Below are positions 52,610 to 61,701 of a stretch of DNA of 64,000 nt, in pieces. Under the pieces are notes generated by a model, which was not told where the DNA came from, did not search any database, and saw nothing but the letters and a program-made list of their open reading frames with translations. Made by a program: the position numbers and the translations under genes. Each line of letters begins with the position of its first letter. The stretch's first letter is position 1. The stretch is from CALJFL01 sp036961205 (lineage in GTDB: Bacteria > Pseudomonadota > Gammaproteobacteria > Pseudomonadales > Halieaceae), in contig JBALVI010000001.1 of assembly GCA_036961205.1 (NCBI GenBank), positions 930,001-994,000 on the forward strand. The letters run 5' to 3'.

Positions 52610-53701
52610 CTATTTGGCAGTCCAAATCGGTGGCCACTTGCCCTGTTTGCTAACGTAATTCTCGATAGCTACGCTTTTGTATTGGCTTTTTTCATAGCGT
52701 GTTTTAACACTGTGGTGAATCCAGGTTTTGTTTTCAAGCAGCTTTTTTCGCTTCTTCTTTTTCTGCCTTTCTTTCTGCTCCTCTGTCAGCGGTGGCGGAA
52801 TAACGCGCACCCGCTTACCTAGCAGTTTGTATTTACCTTTGTATTCATTGTGTTGGCGGGCCAGCGGGTTGAGCTTGGGCTTGAATAAGTATTTCTCAAA
52901 CTCCAATCCCTTACCCCCGTCCTGCGCCTCTTTTACCAGCCACCTCATTGGGATATCGGCCAAACTGCTGCCATCGTCGCCCGGTCTGTAACTTCCACCG
53001 ACATCGCAGTGCGCGCCAGCAAACCAGACTTGCTCCAGATCAACCTCCTTGCGTGGCTCCCAGATTGTGGGTTCGAAATCAGCGCGCAATTCGTCCAGGC
53101 ACAGTGCATGACGAGCTTTGATCACATTGCTACCCAGCTTGCGGTCGTAGAACAGGTGTTTGTCTTTGATCAGACCAAAAATACTGAAGGGCAGGCCCAT
53201 CGCGCCCACGGTATCCCACACGCCCACGAAATTAACTTTAACCACATCGCTAATGGAATGCGCTTTGCGCCAGTCTTTTGAGTATTTATCGCGGGGTTTA
53301 TATTTTTTGGTTTTGTAAATGTCGAAGGCCTTTTCGATCAGGTTACCCTCAGCGCTTTTTAGCAGGCTGCAGTTGTTGATCATCCCGCACAGGCTTCTTA
53401 CGGTGTAGGCACCGCGGCTAAAGCCGAACAGGTATATTTCGTCGCCGGGATCGTAGTTGTGAACCAGAAAGCGATAGCAGCCCATCACATTTTTTTCCAG
53501 GCCCTCGCCCATGCCGCCGCCGGTAAGCTTGTCGTGGTAAGAGCCTATGCCCCAGTCGTAAAAGACGACCTGCTTTACGCCGTTTTTGTCTTTGGGCGCG
53601 ATACCCCGGGCCAACTTGAGCACATTGGTTGGGTGGTCATCCTTGCCCAGTTGTTCGGGTCTGTTCCAGGTACCATCGGCACAGACAACAATCCTTTTCA
53701 T
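52610..53701 (-). CDS. DUF2235 alpha/beta-hydrolase
   Basis: From ATG 53701 the product has 363 residues and starts MKRIVVCADGTWNRPEQLG, the usual DUF2235 opening, with the nucleophile elbow GFSRGA (about residues 100-105) and an Asp/His pair later (FVGVWDTVGAMG, FAGAHCDVGGSY). DUF2235 includes phospholipase-like T6SS effectors (Tle1) and unlinked esterases. No T6SS genes or immunity gene lie nearby, and there is no signal peptide, so a stand-alone cytoplasmic hydrolase is as likely. Its C-terminus is strongly basic (KERQKKKKRKKLLENK). Confidence 0.88.
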   Translation of the reverse strand: MKRIVVCADGTWNRPEQLGKDDHPTNVLKLARGIAPKDKNGVKQVVFYDWGIGSYHDKLTGGGMGEGLEKNVMGCYRFLVHNYDPGDEIYLFGFSRGAYTVRSLCGMINNCSLLKSAEGNLIEKAFDIYKTKKYKPRDKYSKDWRKAHSISDVVKVNFVGVWDTVGAMGLPFSIFGLIKDKHLFYDRKLGSNVIKARHALCLDELRADFEPTIWEPRKEVDLEQVWFAGAHCDVGGSYRPGDDGSSLADIPMRWLVKEAQDGGKGLEFEKYLFKPKLNPLARQHNEYKGKYKLLGKRVRVIPPPLTEEQKERQKKKKRKKLLENKTWIHHSVKTRYEKSQYKSVAIENYVSKQGKWPPIWTAK

Positions 53702-53768
53702 GGTGGTTTCCCCAGCGATTACCAAGATCTATGAATTAAAGCCTAGCTCAGTATCTGTCGCCTGCCCA

Positions 53769-55769
53769 TCAATCGGCAAATAAAGACTTCAGGCTTGCCA
53801 GCGTTTCCATTCCGCGCTCTTCATTGGCTTCCTGATCCTCTTCCTCGCCCCCTTGCCACTGTAGATCGCTTTCCGGCAGTTCATCGAGAAAGCGACTGGG
53901 CTCACATTTTATGGTGTCACCAAACTGACGCCGCTTTTTAGCCAGCGTCATACATAGGGTTTGACGTGCACGGGTGATGCCGACATAAGCCAGGCGGCGC
54001 TCTTCGTCGACATTGCCCTCTTCGACACTAACCCGGTGAGGTAGCAGTTTCTCTTCCATGCCAATAATAAAGACATGGGGGAACTCCAGACCTTTGGAGG
54101 CGTGCAAAGTCATTAACTGTACGGAATCATCACTGGCGTCCTCTTCTTCCTGCTGCTCCATCAGGTCGCGCAGTACCAGTCTTGAAATTGCCTCGTCCAG
54201 TGGTACCTGGTCGTCCTTCATCAGGCGCTGCAGGCTATCCAACAGAAAGTGAACATTGGCCATGCGTCGCTCGGCAACGTCTTCACTGGAGCTGAGTTGG
54301 TTTAGCCATTTTTCGTAGTCCATATCGCGAATCATCTGGCGAATACCGGAAACCCCGCTCTCACCCCGGCATCGTTTTCGGGTTTCCGCCATCCAGCTAT
54401 GGAACTCCCGCAACCGGCGCAGACCCGCATCCGCGATCTGTGTACTGTCGATCCGGTCGCAGGCCTGGTTCAGGCTACAATGTTGCGCATTGGCGAAATT
54501 GCCCAGCGCTTCGAGTGTCGATGCCCCTAATTTACGTCGGGGAACATTGGCAATGCGCAGGAAAGCATTGTCATCGTTCTCGTTCAGAATCAGGCGCAGA
54601 TAGGCCATGATGTCTTTAACTTCATTGCGCGCGAAAAAGGAGGTGCCGCCGCTCATGTGGTAGGGCACCTGGTGCTGCTGTAAAGCTAACTCAAGCATGC
54701 GCGATTGATGATTGCCGCGATAGAGTACCGCGTAGTCTCCCAGGCGAGTGCGCTTGCGCAGCCGATGATCGAGTATTTCCGCCACCACCTGTTGCGCCTC
54801 TTGAACCTCGTCGGCACAACGTATTACCCGCAGCGGATCACCATAGCCCAACTCGCTCCACAGTTGTTTTTCGAAGGCATGAGGGTTGTTGGCGATCAGG
54901 GTGTTGGCCGCTTTCAGAATGCGGGAGGTAGAGCGGTAATTTTGCTCCAGTTTGACGATTTTCAGGTTGGGGAAATCAGTTTCCAGTTGTGCGAGGTTTT
55001 CCGGCCGCGCTCCGCGCCAGGCATAAATAGACTGGTCGTCGTCGCCAACCACAGTGAGGCCACTGCGAACTCCAATCAGTTGCCGCACCAGCAAGTACTG
55101 GCTGGAGTTGGTGTCCTGATATTCATCAACCAGCAGGTGGTGCAGGCGGTTTTGCCAGCGCTCGAGTATATCGGGGTGTTCTTCAAACAATATGGTTGGT
55201 AGCAGGATTAAATCATCAAAATCCAGAGCGTTGTACGCGCGCAGCGCCCGTTTGTATCTGAGGTAGGCCTGGGCGCAGAGCATATCTGCCGGGCTGGTCG
55301 CGCCTTCAACCGCCTGTTCTGGCAGAATACGGTCATTCTTCCACTGGGAGATTTGTCGCTGGATGGTGTCGGCTTTGTCGCCTTCGGTACCGTGCTCCTG
55401 AATCAGCAGGTCGCGGATAAGGGTATGGGTATCCTGGCCATCAAAAATAGAGAAGCCGGATTTTAAACCCAGTGCTTTCAGCTCCGTACGAATGATAGTC
55501 AGGCCCAACTGGTGGAATGTACTGACCGTGAGACCTTCGGCCGCGCTGCCACTGATGAGCCGCCCCACCCGTTCCTTCATCTCCCGTGCCGCCTTGTTGG
55601 TGAAGGTTACAGCGGCGACGTGGCGGGCGTTGATACCACAAGTGTTTACCAGATAGGCGATCTTTTCCGTGATCACGCTGGTTTTTCCGCTGCCGGCGCC
55701 CGCAAGCACCAGTAGAGGGCCGTCGATATAGCGTACGGCCTCGCGTTGTCTGGGGTTGAGCTGGTTCAC
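53769..55769 (-). CDS. rep: ATP-dependent DNA helicase Rep
   Basis: A 666-residue superfamily 1 helicase, within a few residues of E. coli Rep. It has the Q motif NPRQREAV, Walker A AGAGSGKT (23-30), TFTNKAAREMKERV, DEYQDTN, GDDDQSIYAWRGA, EQNYRST, LMTLHASKGLEF and VGITRAR. It unwinds DNA 3' to 5' and helps replication forks pass protein blocks. It starts with GTG at 55769. The gene is monocistronic and divergent from the CNNM/CBS membrane-protein gene; rep is also near comM, ubiK and amtB in Pseudomonas. Confidence 0.96.
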   Translation of the reverse strand: MNQLNPRQREAVRYIDGPLLVLAGAGSGKTSVITEKIAYLVNTCGINARHVAAVTFTNKAAREMKERVGRLISGSAAEGLTVSTFHQLGLTIIRTELKALGLKSGFSIFDGQDTHTLIRDLLIQEHGTEGDKADTIQRQISQWKNDRILPEQAVEGATSPADMLCAQAYLRYKRALRAYNALDFDDLILLPTILFEEHPDILERWQNRLHHLLVDEYQDTNSSQYLLVRQLIGVRSGLTVVGDDDQSIYAWRGARPENLAQLETDFPNLKIVKLEQNYRSTSRILKAANTLIANNPHAFEKQLWSELGYGDPLRVIRCADEVQEAQQVVAEILDHRLRKRTRLGDYAVLYRGNHQSRMLELALQQHQVPYHMSGGTSFFARNEVKDIMAYLRLILNENDDNAFLRIANVPRRKLGASTLEALGNFANAQHCSLNQACDRIDSTQIADAGLRRLREFHSWMAETRKRCRGESGVSGIRQMIRDMDYEKWLNQLSSSEDVAERRMANVHFLLDSLQRLMKDDQVPLDEAISRLVLRDLMEQQEEEDASDDSVQLMTLHASKGLEFPHVFIIGMEEKLLPHRVSVEEGNVDEERRLAYVGITRARQTLCMTLAKKRRQFGDTIKCEPSRFLDELPESDLQWQGGEEEDQEANEERGMETLASLKSLFAD

Positions 55770-55971
55770 GGCAGTGGCTCGCTGGGTCTTTTTAATCGTT
55801 TACAAGGATGGTATTGCGGCTAGTCACGCCAGCAATACAGGCTAGCGAGGGGTCAATGCTAGCACAGGGGTTCTGTCGCATCGCAGTTTTTTTGGCTGCG
55901 CGCTGAAATGGGGTTTGCTTCGGTGCAGATTCTGTACAATGGCCCCCACAACCACAGAATGACAACCCTCT

Positions 55972-57003
55972 ATGACACTGCTCATCACTTACTTATTGAT
56001 TGCCATCGGCGTTTCCTTTGTCTGTTCGGTGCTGGAAGCTGTGCTGCTGTCCGTGTCCCCTGTATTCGTCGAAACAGAGCTGCGCAGCAAGCCTAGACGC
56101 GGAAAAGTTCTCAAACAGGTTCGAACCGATCTTGATCAATCGATCTCCAGTATCCTGATTCTCAATACCTTTGCCCATACCATGGGTGCAGCGGGGGTGG
56201 GTGCCCAGGCGTCTCATGTATTTGGCGCCCAATGGGAGACTCTGATTGCCTTTTTGCTGACCTTGGCGATCCTGTATTTTTCCGAGATCATCCCCAAAAC
56301 GCTGGGTGCTACTTTTTGGCGGCAACTGGCTATACCCGCGGCCTACGTCATACGCGCATTGATTAAACTGTTGTTTCCCTTTGTCTGGGTGTCGTCAAAG
56401 CTGACGGGTTTGTTTTCCAAGGGCGATAACGCGCTGGTCAGTCGGGAAGAGCTGACCGCGCTGGCGCAAATGGGCGCGGAAGAGGGTTCCCTGGGTGCAC
56501 AGGAAAGTAAGCTGCTAGAGAATATTCTGTTACTGCGCGAAACTCGCACCCGCGAAATTTTGACGCCTCGTTCGGTGGTAACCGCGCTGCCTTCTACTCT
56601 CACGGTTAGCGCCGCACTCAGCGAGCTAAGCGAAAAGCCGTTTACCCGCATTCCGCTGTTTGAGGGCAATCTCGACAACGTGGTCGGTCTGGTATTCCGG
56701 CCAGTACTACTGCAGGCCCACCATGATCAGGGCGATGAACGCCCGCTCAGTGATATTGCCTCTGATATCTTCAGGGTCTCTGAAGAGTTACCGGTATTGA
56801 AACTGCTGGATCTGTTTATCACCCGCCGCGAGCACCTATTTCTGGTTGAAGATGAATACGGTCAGACCGCGGGCATTGTCACCCTTGAGGATGCTCTTGA
56901 AACCATGCTGGGTCGCGAAATCATGGATGAAAGCGATAAGGTAGAGGATATGCAGAAGCTGGCGAAGAGTAAGTACCGGGGAAGACTCAGGGGTGATGGG
57001 TAA
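55972..57003 (+). CDS. CNNM (DUF21)/CBS-domain membrane protein, hemolysin-family
   Basis: A 343-residue protein with a four-helix DUF21/CNNM domain (about 1-185; EIIPKTLG is the typical signature) and two CBS motifs (about 215-330: PRSVVTALPSTLTVSAALSELSEKPFTRIPL, EDEYGQTAGIVTLEDALE). It lacks the C-terminal CorC_HlyC domain, so it is the short form. CNNM proteins are magnesium or divalent-cation exporters or regulators with nucleotide sensing by the CBS pair. An AT-rich gap of 108 bp separates it from the Rho-like gene. Confidence 0.92.
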   Translation: MTLLITYLLIAIGVSFVCSVLEAVLLSVSPVFVETELRSKPRRGKVLKQVRTDLDQSISSILILNTFAHTMGAAGVGAQASHVFGAQWETLIAFLLTLAILYFSEIIPKTLGATFWRQLAIPAAYVIRALIKLLFPFVWVSSKLTGLFSKGDNALVSREELTALAQMGAEEGSLGAQESKLLENILLLRETRTREILTPRSVVTALPSTLTVSAALSELSEKPFTRIPLFEGNLDNVVGLVFRPVLLQAHHDQGDERPLSDIASDIFRVSEELPVLKLLDLFITRREHLFLVEDEYGQTAGIVTLEDALETMLGREIMDESDKVEDMQKLAKSKYRGRLRGDG

Positions 57004-57111
57004 GTGGCATTCCTTGCCGCTAGCGCCTGCTAATTCATGAGACAATGAATGTCTAACCTACCTAACAGATAGTTAAAAACACTTAATCCTCCAGGGCTAT
57101 AAATCGATACC

Positions 57112-58056
57112 ATGACGCGAAAAAAATTGTCTTTGAAAGTGAAGAGAGATAAAGACTCTAAACAAGTAGATGAGGTGGTCAAGGATGCATCTCATGGTGA
57201 CCCGGAAAAGCGTTTCTTAAATGGCATAGCCATTAATCCTTCTCAGTGCATTCGCCTGGAATCAGGTTCTCAGGAACTTACAGCGCGAGCGATGGATTTG
57301 CTCACGCCGGTCGGAATGGGACAGCGGGGTTTGATTGTTGCGCCACCGGGCTGCGGAAAAACGACCATTTTAAAGCATATCTGTCAGGCAGTTGGAGAAG
57401 CTTATCCAGAGATGAAGCTTTATGCGCTGCTCATTGATGAGCGACCGGAAGAAGTGACCGATTTTAAGCGCAGCGTGCCGGCAGAAGTACACGCCTCATC
57501 ATCGGATGAAAGCTATAAGCAACATGTACGTGTTGCCAATGATCTTCTTAGCACCGCTCGTAGGCAGGCGGGCGAAGGTCACGATGTAATGATTGTTATT
57601 GATTCTCTGACCAGGCTCTCACGCGTACATAATGCAGGGCGCAAGGGCAGCGGTCGAACCATGTCGGGCGGGCTAGACGCTGGAGCCATGGAAATACCAC
57701 GAAAACTGTTTGGCGCCGCTAGAAAAATTGAGAATGGTGGCTCGCTTACCATTCTAGCGACGATACTAGTGGATACCGGAAGCCGGATGGACCAGGTGAT
57801 ATTTGAAGAGTTCAAGGGCACCGGTAACATGGAAATGGTTTTATCACGGGACGTTGCAGAGCAGCGGATTTTTCCCGCACTGGACATTGCTAAAAGCAGC
57901 ACGCGCCGTGAGGAGCTTCTTCTAAATTCGAAAGATATCGAAAAGGTAAGGGTTTTGCGGCGAGCACTTACCCATCTTAAGCCGATAGATGGGGCCAGGA
58001 AACTTGTTGAATTACTTGAGCAATACCCAACGAATGCTGAGCTGCTGAACCATTAA
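57112..58056 (+). CDS. Rho-like ATPase lacking the RNA-binding N-terminal domain
   Basis: A 314-residue paralogue of transcription terminator Rho. Its first ~35 residues are basic and unrelated to Rho. From about 40 it follows the Rho motor: Walker A APPGCGKT (77-84, against APPKAGKT in E. coli Rho), LLIDERPEEVTDFKRSV with the catalytic Glu region, IDSLTRLSRVHN, GLDAGAMEIPRKLFGAARKIENGGSLTI, DTGSRMDQVIFEEFKGTGNMEM and SSTRREELL. The Rho_N and cold-shock RNA-binding domains, about the first 130 residues of normal Rho (419), are missing, so primary site binding of rut RNA cannot occur. It may act as a dominant modifier of Rho or as a different motor. The gene and the next are visibly A+T-richer than their neighbours. 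Confidence 0.85.
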   Translation: MTRKKLSLKVKRDKDSKQVDEVVKDASHGDPEKRFLNGIAINPSQCIRLESGSQELTARAMDLLTPVGMGQRGLIVAPPGCGKTTILKHICQAVGEAYPEMKLYALLIDERPEEVTDFKRSVPAEVHASSSDESYKQHVRVANDLLSTARRQAGEGHDVMIVIDSLTRLSRVHNAGRKGSGRTMSGGLDAGAMEIPRKLFGAARKIENGGSLTILATILVDTGSRMDQVIFEEFKGTGNMEMVLSRDVAEQRIFPALDIAKSSTRREELLLNSKDIEKVRVLRRALTHLKPIDGARKLVELLEQYPTNAELLNH

Positions 58057-58086
58057 CGGTCGGAATTAGAGGCATCGAGTATTTAC

Positions 58087-58680
58087 ATGCGTAATCCCAT
58101 AGAAATATTCGATGAAAATTGGGAAAAAGCCAAATCACTAGGTGATTCCAACGCGCCCTTTTGTTCACTCGCGACAGTGTCGAACACGGGTCAAGCATCG
58201 GTAAGAACTTTAGTCTTGAGAGAAGTGACCGAGGATTCGTTTGTTATCTTTGTTAGTGATACTTCGCCGAAATGGGATCACCTCGAGCACTCGAAGCAAT
58301 TCGAATTACTGGTTTTTTGGCCCTCGCTGATGCAGCAATATAGAATACGTGGGGAGCTTTCCGAACTCTCTACGCCAACAATGGAACGTCATTGGGCGAA
58401 GAAGCCGTACGACTCTAAAATACTTGATCACTTCTATGTTGGGGTTCAGCCTCAAACCAGCCCGATAGACTCAAGAGAGTCATTGCTTGCAGGCATCGAC
58501 GCATTGAAAAGGCAGTATCCCTCCGATCAAGACATACCCTTTCCGAACAGCGCGAAAGGGGTTTCGATTAAAGCGACATACATCGAGACCTGGCATAGTT
58601 CGGATTCCGATCGACTACATGAAAGACATCTGTATTTACTCTCTGAGGGTCAATGGGAGCGACAAGTATTGGTACCGTGA
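58087..58680 (+). CDS. Pyridoxamine 5'-phosphate oxidase family flavoprotein
   Basis: A 197-residue PNPOx-fold protein. It has NAPFCSLATVSNTGQASVRTLVLR and later KWDHLEHSKQFELLVFWPSLMQQYRIRGEL, the FMN-binding strands of the family, and ends with a dimer-interface strand (ERHLYLL...QWERQVLVP). PdxH itself usually carries RVxL-K-x-x-D-x-x-G-F-x-FYTN, which here is RTLVLREVTEDSFVIFVSD, so I call the family and not the enzyme. It follows the Rho-like gene by 30 bp with similar base composition, so they were probably acquired together. It is convergent with comM. Confidence 0.85.
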   Translation: MRNPIEIFDENWEKAKSLGDSNAPFCSLATVSNTGQASVRTLVLREVTEDSFVIFVSDTSPKWDHLEHSKQFELLVFWPSLMQQYRIRGELSELSTPTMERHWAKKPYDSKILDHFYVGVQPQTSPIDSRESLLAGIDALKRQYPSDQDIPFPNSAKGVSIKATYIETWHSSDSDRLHERHLYLLSEGQWERQVLVP

Positions 58681-58715
58681 TCAATATTGGGGATCAGGCC
58701 TGCGGAGCAATGGTC

Positions 58716-60209
58716 CTACAATTTCAGGTTCGGATTACGGAATCCCAGCGCCTCACTTATCTGCTCGATTCCAACGACTTCCTCACCGGCAAGGTCGGCA
58801 ATACTGCGCGATACCCGAAGCGTGCGATGCAGTGCCCGAGCTGACAGTTTGAGTTTGGTGGCAGCGGATTCCAGCCAGGCGGTACTCGCAAGATCCAATT
58901 GGGCAACCGCAAGCGCTTCTTCTGAACTCAGTAGGTTGTTGGCCATGCCCTGGCGGCTGAGCTGACGTTCTCTCGCTTTCGTGGTTCTGGCACGGACGGA
59001 TTGTGAACCTTCACTTGCAGTTTTATTGAGCAGCAGTAACGCCGCTGGAATCCTGGGCACGGGCACGTGCAGATCAATGCGGTCTAGCAACGGCCCCGAA
59101 ATTCGACTCCGATAACGCTCTATCTGGCTGATGGTGCAGCGGCAGGCTGTTTCAGAATCCCCGTCGTGTCCACAGGGGCAGGGATTCATTGCAGCAATTA
59201 GCTGAAAGCGTGCCGGAAAGCAGATCTTATGGAGGGCACGTGAGATGGTGATGCGACCGTTCTCCAATGGTTCTCTTAGTGCCTCCAGGCTTTGTCTTGA
59301 GAACTCCGGCAGCTCATCCAGAAATAGTACGCCGCCGTGTGCTCGGGAGATTTCACCGGGGCGGGGTTTGCTGCCTCCGCCAACCAGTGCGGCAACGCTG
59401 GCACTGTGATGGGGTGAGCGGAACGGACGTGAGTAGCCATTACTTTCATCGCCCGCCAAGTCTGCCAGTGCCATGGCGATCAGGGCTTCGTCCTGATCGA
59501 GTGGCGGTAAAATGCCTGCCAGCCGACTGGCCAGCATAGTTTTGCCGGTACCCGGGGGTCCGAACAGCAGAATATTGTGGTTGCCGCAGGCGGCTATTTC
59601 CAGAGCGCGCCTAGGCAAGGCCTGACCGGATATGTCTGCCAGATCCGGGTATTCGTTGGTTTCGACACATGCAGCTGCGGGTGTAGGCTCGATGGGTGCT
59701 GCACCATTAAGGTGAGCACAGAGCGTGAGAATATCGGTGGCAGCAATGACCTCGCTGTTGGGCACTCTGGCTGCAGTGGCAGCGCAGGCGCTAGCGACTA
59801 CCGCTTTTCTTCCAGCTGCGCTACTAGCCATGACTGCCGGCAGCAGTCCGGGAATACTCTGCAGGCAGCCATCCAGCGCCAACTCACTGTAAAACTCATG
59901 ATGTCGCAGAGCGTCCTGTGGAATCTGTCCCGAGGCGCTGAGAATGCCCAGGGCGATGGGCAAATCGAAGCGCCCGCCTTCTTTGGGTAGGTCTGCGGGT
60001 GCGAGGCTGATGGTGATGCGCCGGTCGGGAAAATCAAAGTAAGAGTTCAGTAGGGCACTGCGCACTCTATCTTTACTTTCGCGAACTGCGGTTTCCGCCA
60101 TGCCCACAATATGAAACGCCGGCAGTCCGTTAGACAGGTGTGTCTCCACCCGCACCAGTGGGGAATCAAGGCCGGCATTGGCCCGGCTGTAAACAAGTGA
60201 TAGGTCCAT
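58716..60209 (-). CDS. comM: Mg-chelatase-like AAA ATPase ComM (YifB)
   Basis: A 497-residue protein. The N-terminal Lon-protease-like fold starts MDLSLVYSRANAGLDSPLVRVETHLSNGLPAFHIVGM. The AAA core has Walker A GPPGTGKT (217-224), LFLDELPEF (Walker B), and a C4-type zinc motif (PCPCG, CRC) within the insert. C-terminal LSARALHRTLRVSRSIADLAG follows. ComM is a hexameric helicase that extends branch migration during natural transformation, which suggests competence, though no other competence genes are in the window. It is followed, after 112 bp, by ubiK on the same strand. Confidence 0.95.
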   Translation of the reverse strand: MDLSLVYSRANAGLDSPLVRVETHLSNGLPAFHIVGMAETAVRESKDRVRSALLNSYFDFPDRRITISLAPADLPKEGGRFDLPIALGILSASGQIPQDALRHHEFYSELALDGCLQSIPGLLPAVMASSAAGRKAVVASACAATAARVPNSEVIAATDILTLCAHLNGAAPIEPTPAAACVETNEYPDLADISGQALPRRALEIAACGNHNILLFGPPGTGKTMLASRLAGILPPLDQDEALIAMALADLAGDESNGYSRPFRSPHHSASVAALVGGGSKPRPGEISRAHGGVLFLDELPEFSRQSLEALREPLENGRITISRALHKICFPARFQLIAAMNPCPCGHDGDSETACRCTISQIERYRSRISGPLLDRIDLHVPVPRIPAALLLLNKTASEGSQSVRARTTKARERQLSRQGMANNLLSSEEALAVAQLDLASTAWLESAATKLKLSARALHRTLRVSRSIADLAGEEVVGIEQISEALGFRNPNLKL

Positions 60210-60321
60210 CGCTCATCCTTGAGCACGGAGGGGCGGCAAGAGTGCCTTGGCCGTAGATGTTCAGTCTAGAGGATATTCCTGCACCAGCACACACCATTAC
60301 TGTGCAAGGCGTCACTACAAT

Positions 60322-60579
60322 TCAGTTCGATTTAACGGCTTCCAGCTCTCGACCCAGTTCCTCAAGCTCAGATTCCAGCTCACCGACCTTGGCGCGAGTG
60401 CGCTGTAGAATCTCGCTTTGGGCGTCAAATTCCTCCCGGCTTACCATGTCCAGTCGCTGCAGGGCCGATTGCGCCAGTGACTTGACGCTTTTGTCGACCT
60501 CTCCCTTTATTCCACTGTCTCCAACCAACTCGCTGAGCTGCTGCAACACTTCGCCTAGGGGGGGTGGTTTCAATGCCAT
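60322..60579 (-). CDS. ubiK: Ubiquinone biosynthesis accessory factor UbiK
   Basis: From ATG 60579 this is an 85-residue protein beginning MALKPPPLGEVLQQLSELVG. An amphipathic first half is followed by a coiled coil (SREEFDAQSEILQRTRAKVGELESELEELGRELE), the form of the YqiC/UbiK family. UbiK binds UbiJ and stabilises the aerobic ubiquinone-biosynthesis complex. Upstream in-frame codons to 60693 are not conserved in character and are rejected. No good ribosome binding site is seen. It is on the opposite strand to the porin gene, from which a 312-bp regulatory region separates it. Confidence 0.88.
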   Translation of the reverse strand: MALKPPPLGEVLQQLSELVGDSGIKGEVDKSVKSLAQSALQRLDMVSREEFDAQSEILQRTRAKVGELESELEELGRELEAVKSN

Positions 60580-60653
60580 GGGAGGATCTGCCTGCGCGCC
60601 AATAGGGGAATGCAGTGTAGTGGAATTTGATTCCTGGTCACAGAGTCTACTGG

Positions 60654-60669
60654 TGCACCGATATGGTGC
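60654..60669. promoter_or_regulatory. NtrC enhancer-type site
   Basis: TGCACC-GATA-TGGTGC has exactly the arm sequence and 4-bp centre of the E. coli glnA NtrC site TGCACC-AACA-TGGTGC. It lies about 130 bp before the sigma-54 promoter, the normal distance for an enhancer that loops to the polymerase. A further GCACCA half-site follows at 60673-60678. Confidence 0.75.
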
Positions 60670-60775
60670 TGCGCACCAATAAATCGCGGGCAAAGCGCTT
60701 CATTCTGCCCCTTTTATGACCTTCAGTAGCTCAAAAAATCTATTAACTCATTGTTATTAAAGGGATAAATAAGAA

Positions 60776-60792
60776 TTGGCACAGGCCCTGCA
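60776..60792 (+). promoter_or_regulatory. Sigma-54 promoter of the porin-glnK-amtB operon
   Basis: TTGGCAC-AGGCC-CTGCA contains the GG-N10-GC core (60778-60779 and 60790-60791) required for sigma-54, and matches the consensus YTGGCACG-N4-TTGCW apart from the base after CAC and the first T of TTGC. Transcription would begin near 60803. With the upstream NtrC site it makes the nitrogen block inducible under nitrogen limitation. Confidence 0.75.
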
Positions 60793-60891
60793 AAAGATCA
60801 TTCGCAGATTTCACAGAACATGTCTGTCGGTTTTAACCAGGTGTTTCCTTACATCCTGGGGCCGGCGACCCGAGTTTAGGAGAGATGAAAC

Positions 60892-61626
60892 ATGCTTAAC
60901 AAGAAAGTCCTTACCGCAGCCCTCGCAACCGCTCTATTGGCCGGCGCTGCTACCTCAGCCCAGGCTGAGATAGAAATTAGCGGCAACGTCGCCCTGACCA
61001 GCGATTACAAATTCCGCGGTATCTCCCAGTCTAATGAAGATATTGCCATTCAGGGCGGCTTTGATGTTGCCTTCGAAAACGGTATCTATATCGGCACTTG
61101 GGGTTCGACGGTAGATTTTGACGTTTCCAGCGCCGACGGTGGTCTGAACGGTTCCCTTGAGCTTGATTACTACATTGGTTGGGGTAGTGACATCGGTGAC
61201 AGCGGTTTCGCTATTGATGTGGGCTACCTCTACTACGATTATCCCGGAGATGACGGTGTAGAGGGAGACTATCAGGAGCTATACGGAAGCTTGTCCTGGA
61301 ATGATCTGGCAGTGGGCGTTGCTTACTCAGATGATTATTACGCCGAAACTGACACGTTTATGTATTACTACGTGGATTACAGCCTCGGTATCAATGACAC
61401 GATTTCAATCGACTTCCACGTAGGTTACAACGACCTCGAAAAGAACGGCGGCTTCCTCGCTACTGACGAAGATTCCTACATCGACTATTCCGTTGGCATT
61501 ACCGCCTCCTGGGCAGCGGTCGACTGGTCTCTGGCCTACGTTGGCACCGATCTTGATGAAGAGGACGTATTTGACACCGAATGGGGTGACGACCAGCTTG
61601 TTTTTACTATCTCCAAGAGCATGTAA
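60892..61626 (+). CDS. TorF family putative porin
   Basis: A 244-residue protein with a signal peptide (MLNKKVLTAALATALLAGAA...AQA) and a beta-barrel body of about 220 residues. The signature is EIEISGNVALTSDYKFRGISQSNEDIAIQGGFDVAF and GLDGSLELDYYIGWGSD-like turns, seen here as NGSLELDYYIGWG, with many Tyr/Asp turns. The protein is small for a porin, as is usual for this TIGR02001-type family. In other gammaproteobacteria such a gene also precedes glnK-amtB. Together with the sigma-54/NtrC sites this suggests a role in letting ammonium or small nitrogen compounds through the outer membrane. Confidence 0.9.
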   Translation: MLNKKVLTAALATALLAGAATSAQAEIEISGNVALTSDYKFRGISQSNEDIAIQGGFDVAFENGIYIGTWGSTVDFDVSSADGGLNGSLELDYYIGWGSDIGDSGFAIDVGYLYYDYPGDDGVEGDYQELYGSLSWNDLAVGVAYSDDYYAETDTFMYYYVDYSLGINDTISIDFHVGYNDLEKNGGFLATDEDSYIDYSVGITASWAAVDWSLAYVGTDLDEEDVFDTEWGDDQLVFTISKSM

Positions 61627-61650
61627 GTCCGCTCGAACTACAACAGCACG

Positions 61651-61679
61651 GGTGCCCCGTCCTTATGGGCCGGGGCGCC
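61651..61679 (+). other. Intercistronic hairpin between porin and glnK
   Basis: GGTGCCCCG (61651-61659) pairs with CGGGGCGCC (61671-61679) with one G-T pair. No T-run follows, so it likely protects the 3' end of a processed porin mRNA or dampens read-through rather than ending transcription. Confidence 0.5.
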
Positions 61680-61701
61680 AACATAACACCAGGAGATCAA
61701 C

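Larger units (their letters stand above)
60580..60891. other. Regulatory region between ubiK and the nitrogen block
   Basis: 312 bp without a gene. It holds an NtrC-type dyad (60654-60669), an additional half-site (GCACCA, 60673-60678), a sigma-54 promoter (60776-60792), and the long 5' leader of the porin gene (about 90 nt), ending in the AGGAGAGATG ribosome binding site. Confidence 0.7.

Noticed and set aside
55915..55940. Sigma-70 promoter TTGCTT/TACAAT before the CNNM gene
   Set aside because: The spacer is only 14 bp; the TACAAT may still be a -10 box, but I cannot support the pair.
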